Positions 1 through 7,262 of a stretch of DNA of 7,677 nt are shown here, one piece after another. Source of the stretch: Candidatus Gorgonimonas leptogorgiae (lineage in GTDB: Bacteria; Pseudomonadota; Gammaproteobacteria; Pseudomonadales; Endozoicomonadaceae). Location of the stretch: the NCBI GenBank assembly GCA_929200515.1, contig CAKNAD010000127.1, positions 1 to 7,677 of the forward strand, written 5' to 3'. Made by a program: the position numbers and the translations under genes. Each line of letters opens with the position of its first letter. Positions within the stretch are counted from its first letter, which is position 1. The notes under the pieces were generated by a model. The model worked only from the letters and a program-made list of their open reading frames with translations, did no database searches and was not told where the DNA came from.

Positions 1-1
1 T

Positions 2-52
2 AAACCTTTTAACGACGATGTTACTTTTTTAATATTAGAGTGGAAGCCTTAA
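2..52 (+). CDS. C-terminal end of a SpoIIE/PP2C-type phosphatase-like protein (partial)
   Basis: Only the last 16 codons and the TAA stop (50-52) are present; the rest lies left of the window. The frame reads KPFNDDVTFLILEWKP and then stops. The core DDVTFLIL matches the closing strand of SpoIIE/RsbU-type PP2C phosphatase domains, which commonly end in a DD(I/V/L)TLL(V/I)L pattern; the aspartates there belong to the metal site in the family. Such enzymes dephosphorylate serine/threonine on regulators such as anti-anti-sigma factors and are often fused to response-regulator receivers. The gene converges on ubiA, and its stop overlaps the ubiA stop by three bases inside one TTAA. The assignment rests on a very short tail, so the family is a reasoned guess. 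That a real gene ends here is more likely than chance given the motif and the stop placement. Confidence 0.45.
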   Translation, partial: KPFNDDVTFLILEWKP

Positions 53-912
53 TAGTAAGATGCTAGCGTTCCGAGAAAAATAACTAGTCCAACTTTATTA
101 TTATTCAAGAACGCTTTAAGGCATAAATCTCGGTCTCTATCTTTAGTGAGCGAGTACTGATAAATAAAACCTACAGAGGCTAGATCTAACCCAATAAAAA
201 ACGGTAAATTTAAATTATTTAAATAACCGACAACAGCAAGCAATAGTATCACTGCTATTTGTAATATAGCGATAATTAAATTATCTTTGTTGCCAAACCA
301 AATTGCCGATGATTTAAGCCCAATTTTTACATCATCTTCACGATCTGCCATGGCGTATTGGGTATCGTAGGCAACCACCCATAACATATTTGCTATTAAT
401 AATAATATAGCAGATAAACTAACAGCATTGGTTTCTGCTGCATAAGCCATAGGAATTGAGCAACTAAAAGGAATCGATAGCATAAACTGCGGAGCTACAA
501 AAAACCTTTTAAATAACGGATAAATACAAGTTGTTATACAGGCAAATACCGATAGCCAAATAGCCATGCTATTTAAATTGAGCACTAAAATAAATGCTAA
601 TAAAAACATTATTATAGTAAAAATTACTGCGGATTTTACACTCAATGCACCTGTAGCTAAAGGTCGATAGCGGGTTCTGGTTACATGGGCATCGAAGTTA
701 CGATCTGCTATATCGTTAATAGCGCAACCAGCGCTTCTGACGCAGATCAAACCTAAACCAAAAATAATTAAATTTTTTATTTCTGGCTTGCCATTAGCTG
801 CTAACAACAAAGCGGTAAGCATAGGCCATAATAATAAATAAAAACCTATGGGCTTATGAAATCTTCCTAAATGAAGAAACGCTATTATTTTTTTTTTATT
901 AATGTTTAGCAT
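49..912 (-). CDS. ubiA: 4-hydroxybenzoate polyprenyltransferase UbiA
   Basis: This integral inner-membrane enzyme transfers the polyprenyl (octaprenyl-type) chain to 4-hydroxybenzoate, the first membrane step of ubiquinone synthesis. The 287-residue length is that of the family (E. coli 290). Both Asp-rich Mg-diphosphate motifs are intact: NDIADRNFD at residues 66-74 and YDTQYAMADREDD at 182-194. RPLATGAL (83-90) and YPLFKR (131-136) also match E. coli UbiA closely. Most of the remainder is hydrophobic, consistent with the multi-helix UbiA fold. It is the last gene of pyrG-kdsA-ubiA; its ATG lies only 4 bases past the kdsA stop with no convincing Shine-Dalgarno, so translational coupling is likely. 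Codons 5-9 contain a run of ten A. In many gammaproteobacteria ubiA follows ubiC; no ubiC is seen here. Chain length of the prenyl donor cannot be read from this sequence. Confidence 0.96.
   Translation of the reverse strand: MLNINKKKIIAFLHLGRFHKPIGFYLLLWPMLTALLLAANGKPEIKNLIIFGLGLICVRSAGCAINDIADRNFDAHVTRTRYRPLATGALSVKSAVIFTIIMFLLAFILVLNLNSMAIWLSVFACITTCIYPLFKRFFVAPQFMLSIPFSCSIPMAYAAETNAVSLSAILLLIANMLWVVAYDTQYAMADREDDVKIGLKSSAIWFGNKDNLIIAILQIAVILLLAVVGYLNNLNLPFFIGLDLASVGFIYQYSLTKDRDRDLCLKAFLNNNKVGLVIFLGTLASYY
888..897 (-). repeat. A10 homopolymer in the ubiA coding strand
   Basis: Ten consecutive A on the coding strand (T10 on plus) span the three lysine codons K6-K8 of ubiA plus the first base of the next codon. 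Tracts of this length are prone to polymerase slippage and sequencing indels. A one-base change would frameshift ubiA within its first ten codons. The frame is intact as given. Confidence 0.9.
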
Positions 913-916
913 AATC

Positions 917-3436
<2,520 letters not shown>

Positions 3437-3448
3437 TTAATATGGGGG

Positions 3449-3478
3449 ATTAAGATTAATACACACTTTCAAGGTAAA
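3449..3478 (-). promoter_or_regulatory. Weak candidate promoter for the pyrG operon
   Basis: On the minus strand TTTACC (3473-3478) is followed after 18 bases by CTTAAT (3449-3454), each a 4/6 match to the sigma70 hexamers. Initiation would fall near 3443, giving a leader of about 40 bases. The bases right after the -10 are a run of five C (3444-3448). The match is weak, and other start points further upstream cannot be excluded. Confidence 0.25.
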
Positions 3479-3490
3479 TTAAGAGAAGGT

Positions 3491-3515
3491 GTCTATAGTT
3501 GATGGTACTATAGAC
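3491..3515. repeat. 9-bp perfect inverted repeat (operator- or hairpin-like)
   Basis: GTCTATAGT (3491-3499) and ACTATAGAC (3507-3515) are perfect inverted copies separated by 7 bases. The pairing can extend with GGT (3488-3490) and ACC (3517-3519) past a one-base bulge. No T-run follows on either strand, so it looks more like a protein-binding site or an RNA hairpin than a terminator. Its right half overlaps the -35/spacer of a possible plus-strand promoter (3499-3527), a typical repressor position. The binding factor is unknown. Confidence 0.6.
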
Positions 3516-3527
3516 TACCAAAATAAT
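3499..3527 (+). promoter_or_regulatory. Candidate plus-strand promoter overlapping the 9-bp inverted repeat
   Basis: TTGATG (3499-3504) lies 17 bases before AATAAT (3522-3527), 4/6 and 5/6 matches to sigma70 hexamers at ideal spacing. It would start a transcript near 3534, either a long ptsG leader of about 280 bases or a short RNA. In AT-rich DNA such matches occur by chance, so confidence is low. Confidence 0.25.
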
Positions 3528-3663
3528 AGTAATTGGTAAACAAATATTTACAAATAGTCATATTCATAGCTTTAGATAAGCAATATAACATGCTATTATT
3601 AAAATTAGCGGATATTTCACATTAAAATAAGAGCCTATAACGGCAAGTATTTGTATCCTTGTT

Positions 3664-3710
3664 TAATATACACGTGGCAGTTGTAAAGGTTAGGTGTATA
3701 TTAGTATTTT
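3664..3710 (+). repeat. 10-bp perfect inverted repeat followed by a T-run upstream of ptsG
   Basis: TAATATACAC (3664-3673) and GTGTATATTA (3694-3703) are perfect inverted copies separated by 20 bases. The right arm is followed almost at once by TATTTTT (3705-3710 region) on the plus strand. As RNA this would be an AT-rich stem-loop with a U-tract, resembling a weak intrinsic terminator or attenuator ahead of ptsG. As DNA it could be a spaced operator. The low G+C of the stem and the large loop argue against an efficient terminator. Confidence 0.5.
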
Positions 3711-3713
3711 TGA

Positions 3714-3723
3714 GTTAATTAAC
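3714..3723. repeat. Palindrome GTTAATTAAC upstream of the ptsG promoter
   Basis: This is a perfect 10-bp palindrome about 23 bases upstream of the candidate ptsG -35. It is flanked by AGTATT (3703-3708) and AATACT (3727-3732), which form an imperfectly centred outer pair. Position and symmetry suit a regulator site. No known consensus could be assigned with confidence. Confidence 0.35.
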
Positions 3724-3745
3724 ATTAATACTGCCTTGATAAAGA

Positions 3746-3774
3746 TTTACACTCTATTACTGAAAATTCATATT
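3746..3774 (+). promoter_or_regulatory. Candidate ptsG promoter
   Basis: TTTACA (3746-3751, 5/6) is separated by 17 bases from CATATT (3769-3774, 4/6). Initiation would be near 3781, giving a leader of about 32 bases. That leader carries a good ribosome site, AAGGA at 3802-3806, six bases before the ATG. Confidence 0.4.
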
Positions 3775-3812
3775 TCTAACATAGTTAAAGAGTAAACATA
3801 TAAGGAATTTAA

Positions 3813-5282
3813 ATGGATATTTTTGCGTTTTTACAACGTCTTGGTAAATCTTTAATGCTTCCGGTATCGATTTTACCTGTTGCAGGTATATTTTTAGGGA
3901 TTAGCCATGCTGAGTTTTCTTTTATACCTAATATTATAAATAGCATTATGTATGCATCAGGTAGCGCGATCTTCAATAATATACCTTTACTTTTTATGGC
4001 GGGCACAACATTAGGTTTGGCACATAACTCTTCAGGAGCTGCGATATTAGCCGGTATTGTCGGCTATGCGGTTATGCTATCGACCTTAGGAATATTAAAT
4101 TCTACTTATAATATAGGTTTAGCTAGCAAAGTTATACTAGGAATAACCACTATAGATACAGGAGTTTTAGGTGGTATTATTGCAGGTATACTAGCCGCAA
4201 CCATGTATAATAAATATCACAAAATTCAACTGCCTGCTTATTTAGGATTTTTCGCCGGTAAAAGATTTGTACCTATTGTAACTGCTTTTGCTGCTGTTAT
4301 TGCATCTATCCCTGTGATATTAATCTGGGGCAAGGTTAGTATGGCAATGCAGCTTTTTAGTGATTACGCTGTTTATAAAAGCCCAACTGTTATGGGTTTT
4401 ATTTATGGATTAACTGAAAGATTGTTAATTCCTCTAGGAATTCATCATATTTGGAATGTGCCTTTTCAGATGCAAATGGGAGAATTTGTAACTAGTTCTG
4501 GAAGTATAGTGCATGGCGATATCGCCAGATTCTTTGCCGGTGACCCAACAGCAGGATTTTTAGCTGGTGGTTATTTAGTTAAAATGTTTGGTTTACCAGC
4601 TGCTGCTATAGCAATATTGCACTGTGCTTATAAAGAAAACAAACCAGCAGTTACAGGTTTATTACTTTCTGCGGCCTTTACCTCTTTTTTAACAGGTATA
4701 ACCGAACCAATTGAATTTAGCTTTTTGTTTGCAGCACCTGTGTTATATTTTATTCATGCTATATTTACAGGCTGTGCTTTTATGATTACCAATTATTTTG
4801 GTATTAAAATGTCTACTTCTTTTTCTAACGGCTTAATCGATTACGTGCTGTGCTTTGATTTAGCAACTAAACCTCTACAAATAATATACTGGGGCTTATT
4901 ATTTGCAGCCGTATACTATTGCTCATTTGTAACTGCTATTAAATTATTTAAGTTAAAACTAATAGGCAGAGAAGACCCTACTGCTAGCAATACAGCAGAT
5001 AACCAGCCACAAGCAGAAGATAGCAACAAACCAGAAAGCCACTTAACTTTTGCTAATAAAATCATTCAATCATTAGGCGGGAAAGATAATATCATTTCGG
5101 TAGATGCCTGTATTACTCGTTTAAGAATGTCGTTACACGATATTTCATTAGTAAAAAAAGATGAAATAACCAACTTAGGTGCTACAGCTGTTATTCCTGT
5201 TGGCAATAACCTACAGGCAATTTTTGGTACTAAATCTGAAGAAATAAAAACAGAAATAAAAGAAGCTATGACCGTAGACTAA
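3813..5282 (+). CDS. ptsG: PTS glucose-specific permease EIICB
   Basis: This inner-membrane permease imports and phosphorylates glucose, taking phosphate from EIIA-Glc. Residues 1-380 form the membrane IIC domain: GKSLMLPVSILPVAG (11-25), LGFFAGKRFVPI (144-155), HHIWNVPFQMQMGEF (211-225), HGDIARFFAGDPTAG (234-248) and the substrate-site GITEPIEF with Glu298. Residues 411-489 are the IIB domain, with phosphorylatable Cys433 in DACITRLR and the closing IFGTK motif. The HHIWNVPFQMQMGEF block matches E. coli PtsG and not NagE, so glucose is preferred over N-acetylglucosamine. At 489 residues it is slightly longer than E. coli PtsG (477), mostly in a polar interdomain linker (about 388-410). The linker entry is LKLIGRED where the usual motif is LKTPGRED. 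No IIA domain is attached, so crr must lie elsewhere. A good ribosome site (AAGGA, six bases upstream) fixes the start. It appears to be transcribed alone, with minus-strand genes on both sides. Confidence 0.93.
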   Translation: MDIFAFLQRLGKSLMLPVSILPVAGIFLGISHAEFSFIPNIINSIMYASGSAIFNNIPLLFMAGTTLGLAHNSSGAAILAGIVGYAVMLSTLGILNSTYNIGLASKVILGITTIDTGVLGGIIAGILAATMYNKYHKIQLPAYLGFFAGKRFVPIVTAFAAVIASIPVILIWGKVSMAMQLFSDYAVYKSPTVMGFIYGLTERLLIPLGIHHIWNVPFQMQMGEFVTSSGSIVHGDIARFFAGDPTAGFLAGGYLVKMFGLPAAAIAILHCAYKENKPAVTGLLLSAAFTSFLTGITEPIEFSFLFAAPVLYFIHAIFTGCAFMITNYFGIKMSTSFSNGLIDYVLCFDLATKPLQIIYWGLLFAAVYYCSFVTAIKLFKLKLIGREDPTASNTADNQPQAEDSNKPESHLTFANKIIQSLGGKDNIISVDACITRLRMSLHDISLVKKDEITNLGATAVIPVGNNLQAIFGTKSEEIKTEIKEAMTVD

Positions 5283-5283
5283 T

Positions 5284-5324
5284 CACCTCAAACCGCTATT
5301 AATTAGCGGCGATATTTGAAGGTG
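5284..5324. terminator. Probable terminator hairpin after ptsG
   Basis: An inner stem CCGCTA (5293-5298) and TAGCGG (5304-5309) closes a 5-base loop. An outer stem pairs CACCTCAAA (5284-5292) with TTTG-A-AGGTG (5315-5324), with one bulged A and a short internal loop. It starts two bases after the ptsG stop. There is no long T-run, so it may be a weak or bidirectional terminator for the convergent genes ptsG and the downstream minus-strand hydrolase. Confidence 0.5.
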
Positions 5325-5349
5325 TGTCCACCTTATACTTGAGGGTGGA
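5319..5349. terminator. Second, competing hairpin set between the convergent genes
   Basis: AAGGTG (5319-5324) pairs with CACCTT (5329-5334) around a 4-base loop. Alternatively TCCACC (5327-5332) pairs with GGTGGA (5344-5349). Because 5320-5324 is also the outer arm of the previous hairpin, these pairings exclude one another. They probably end transcription from one or both sides, although no strong T-tract follows. Confidence 0.4.
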
Positions 5350-5352
5350 TAG

Positions 5353-6474
5353 TTAACTCTCAACCTCTGCTTCTTGAATTAGTGGTTGTATATCCCAAGT
5401 AGTAAAACTTTCTACTATGCCATTATAATATACATTTAAATTGATATCTTTTATATTTTTATACTTCCAGTTAGGTTTTCTGTTTCTTTCGATTAATAAA
5501 GCTCTTACGCCTTCAAAAAAATCGCCTTCCCAAACTAATTTAGTAGATAGCTCTACTTCACAATGCAATATTTCTCTTAAAGATAACTTACTGCAATCAT
5601 GGAAAAAATTATATGTTATTAATTGCGATAGTGGCGATGCTGATTTTGCTTTTGCTTTTATTTCAAGTAACCATGAGTCGTTTGTTTCTAGAGCTTCAAT
5701 CGCAGAAAGTATTGCTTCTAATGATGGCTGTTTAGTGATATTAGAAATTAACTCACGATACTTGCGAATTTTAGAATACGGCGCCCAGCCTTCACTATTA
5801 TGAGTTAATTCACTTACTAGTTGCAATACTTTATGACGCACATCTTCTGTTCGCCAATCTGTATGTTTAAGCATAGAAAAAAACTGTTCTTTAAATGATT
5901 CATCAATAAAATAATCTGCAAGCCCTAAATATACGGCATCAGCTCCATTAAGATTACAGCCAGTAATAGCAATAAACAGGCCGATATCTTTAGGTATTTT
6001 GCCTAAAAAAAATGCAGCACCGGTATCTGGGTATAATCCTATATGCACTTCTGGCATTGATAACACAGTGCTATCATTTACGATTCGATAGTTACAACCA
6101 GTCATTAAACCCAAACCACCACCCATGGTGATACCATTCGCCCAGCAAATAATAGGTTTTGAATGTGTATGTAATAAATAATTTAAATAATATTCTCGTT
6201 TAAAATACTCTTCAGGATGGCAAATATTTTCTTCGAGCAAATAATAATATAGTTTACGGATATCGCCACCAGCACAAAAAGATTTTTTAACGTTACTATC
6301 TATTATTATAAGTTTTACACTCGAGTGATGCTGCCATTCTTCCAATTTCTCAATTAAACAATTAACGTTGTCTAAATTTAAAGCGTTTAATCTTGGTTCG
6401 TTGTTTAATGATATTTGCGCTATTATATAATTACTTTCAGTAGTATGTTCTTGAAAGATGATTTCATCTGCCAT
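5353..6474 (-). CDS. Enoyl-CoA hydratase/isomerase family protein, 3-hydroxyisobutyryl-CoA hydrolase-like
   Basis: This soluble crotonase-fold protein has the length (373) and architecture of 3-hydroxyisobutyryl-CoA hydrolases: an N-terminal crotonase core (about 5-200) followed by the long C-terminal domain seen in that subgroup. Simple hydratases are about 260 residues. Visible motifs are SFCAGGDIRKLY (65-76), the oxyanion-hole stretch GITMGGGLGL (114-123) and MPEVHIGLYPD (140-150), whose Glu142 and Asp150 match the catalytic acids of the family. Members hydrolyse 3-hydroxyisobutyryl-CoA in valine breakdown; that substrate is inferred from the family only. The usual PDVGGS(Y/W)FL is PDTGAAFFL here (149-157). 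No other valine-catabolism gene is nearby. It lies 21 bases after the thioredoxin-fold gene, probably in the same transcript. GGAGA six bases before the ATG supports the start. A less specific enoyl-CoA hydratase role remains possible. Confidence 0.85.
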   Translation of the reverse strand: MADEIIFQEHTTESNYIIAQISLNNEPRLNALNLDNVNCLIEKLEEWQHHSSVKLIIIDSNVKKSFCAGGDIRKLYYYLLEENICHPEEYFKREYYLNYLLHTHSKPIICWANGITMGGGLGLMTGCNYRIVNDSTVLSMPEVHIGLYPDTGAAFFLGKIPKDIGLFIAITGCNLNGADAVYLGLADYFIDESFKEQFFSMLKHTDWRTEDVRHKVLQLVSELTHNSEGWAPYSKIRKYRELISNITKQPSLEAILSAIEALETNDSWLLEIKAKAKSASPLSQLITYNFFHDCSKLSLREILHCEVELSTKLVWEGDFFEGVRALLIERNRKPNWKYKNIKDINLNVYYNGIVESFTTWDIQPLIQEAEVES

Positions 6475-6495
6475 ATTTATTCTCCAAATTATTTG

Positions 6496-7050
6496 CTACA
6501 GCCACTTTATATTACAGCCCATGCTTGGTAATTGTTTTGAGCTTACAGGTGTATTTTGCAACACTGCATCCATAGCAGTAATAAGATCTTTGCCATTTAC
6601 CATGGCATCATTACCTGGAGTAGCAGCATCAAAACGACCACGGTAAACTAACTGCTGATGTTTATTAAAGCAATAAAAATCTGGAGTGCAACTAGCCTGA
6701 TAATCTTTCGCAACTTGTTGGCTAGCATCATAACAGTATGGGAATTTAAACCGGCGCTCTGCTGCTAGAATTTTCATGTTATCGGGTGAGTCATCGGGAT
6801 AATTAACTACATCGTTGCTAGATATAGCAATAAAAGCAAAACCTTTAGCACTATATTCATTACCAACATTAACAAATTCACTAAGTATATGTTTTACATA
6901 AGGACAATGATTACAGATAAAAGCCAACACAACAGGCCTGTCTTCTGCAAATGTTAACAAATTAAGTTGCGTATCGCTAATAACATCTGGTAAGGTAAAA
7001 TCTTTTAGCGGTGTATTTAAAGCTAGCATCGTAGATTCAGTTAAACTCAC
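6496..7050 (-). CDS. Thioredoxin-fold AhpC/TSA-like (PRX-like2) protein
   Basis: This 184-residue protein belongs to the thioredoxin/peroxiredoxin-like group with a CNHCPYV active-site-like motif. Cys46 and Cys49 form the CxxC (FICNHCPYVKH, 44-54). Other family marks are AISSNDVVNYPDDSP (75-89), ACTPDFY-type SCTPDFYCF (120-128), VYRGRFD (135-141) and the conserved tail SMGCNIKWL (176-184). No signal peptide is seen, so it is probably cytoplasmic. Its exact redox role and partner are unknown even for the family; a thiol-disulfide or peroxide function is inferred from the fold. The start is GTG (7048-7050), favoured by GGGAG seven bases upstream; the next in-frame ATG is codon 8 and lacks such a site. 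It is the first gene of a two-gene unit with the downstream crotonase-fold hydrolase and is divergent from the DUF3413 gene. Confidence 0.9.
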   Translation of the reverse strand: MSLTESTMLALNTPLKDFTLPDVISDTQLNLLTFAEDRPVVLAFICNHCPYVKHILSEFVNVGNEYSAKGFAFIAISSNDVVNYPDDSPDNMKILAAERRFKFPYCYDASQQVAKDYQASCTPDFYCFNKHQQLVYRGRFDAATPGNDAMVNGKDLITAMDAVLQNTPVSSKQLPSMGCNIKWL

Positions 7051-7057
7051 AAGCAGT

Positions 7058-7062
7058 CTCCC
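7058..7062 (-). promoter_or_regulatory. Shine-Dalgarno GGGAG deciding a GTG start
   Basis: GGGAG on the minus strand lies seven bases before the GTG at 7048-7050. An ATG that begins just upstream of it (minus strand, about 7062-7064) reads out of frame to a TGA after five codons, so it is not the start. This supports GTG over the internal ATG at codon 8. Confidence 0.75.
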
Positions 7063-7099
7063 ATAACAAATACAAAGTTTAAACTATTAAAACAAAAAT

Positions 7100-7126
7100 A
7101 TTATAGTAATAACAATAAGATTGCAA
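7100..7126 (-). promoter_or_regulatory. Candidate promoter of the thioredoxin-fold/hydrolase operon
   Basis: A perfect TATAAT lies on the minus strand at 7100-7105. The best -35, TTGCAA at 7121-7126, is only 15 bases away, which is short. Initiation would be near 7093, leaving a leader of about 43 bases that includes the palindrome AGTTTAAACT and the GGGAG ribosome site. Confidence 0.5.
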
Positions 7127-7213
7127 TTTGTTAGGGTAAACAGCTTTAGCATAAACTGGGTTTTGCCTAGTTGTTAATAATAAAAATGAAAATATCGATA
7201 GTCGTGTATTTGA

Positions 7214-7242
7214 TTGAAACTAAATAGCCATAAACTTATCAT
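7214..7242 (+). promoter_or_regulatory. Candidate promoter of the DUF3413 gene
   Basis: TTGAAA (7214-7219) and TATCAT (7237-7242) are each 5/6 matches to sigma70 hexamers with an ideal 17-base spacer. Initiation would be near 7249, leaving a leader of only about 14 bases before the ATG, with no clear Shine-Dalgarno. Confidence 0.5.
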
Positions 7243-7262
7243 CAATAACCAAGTTGTATATT

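Larger units (their letters stand above)
7051..7262. promoter_or_regulatory. Divergent intergenic region between the thioredoxin-fold gene and the DUF3413 gene
   Basis: No gene is seen in these 212 bases. Each strand carries a plausible sigma70 promoter (separate entries). There is a 10-bp palindrome AGTTTAAACT (7076-7085) in the leader of the minus-strand gene, and an imperfect hairpin, AACTGGG with CCTAGTT (about 7155-7173), between the two promoters. Confidence 0.6.

Noticed and set aside
3590..3625. Possible 11-codon leader peptide (MLLLKLADISH) in the pyrG-ptsG region
   Set aside because: There is no convincing Shine-Dalgarno and the composition is what AT-rich DNA gives by chance; no codon run suggests attenuation control.
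3809..4006. Minus-strand open frame of 65 codons
   Set aside because: It is the antisense shadow of the ptsG N-terminus; the PtsG frame carries the clear motifs.
3813..5282. Assignment of the permease as an N-acetylglucosamine transporter (NagE)
   Set aside because: The HHIWNVPFQMQMGEF segment and LGFFAGKRFVPI follow PtsG; NagE has a different sequence (HQVLN type) at the first site.
5441..5803. Plus-strand open frame of 120 codons
   Set aside because: It is opposite the crotonase-fold hydrolase, has no recognisable domain and no good ribosome site.
6458..6646. Plus-strand open frame of 62 codons
   Set aside because: It crosses the junction of two well-supported minus-strand genes and shows no conserved motif.
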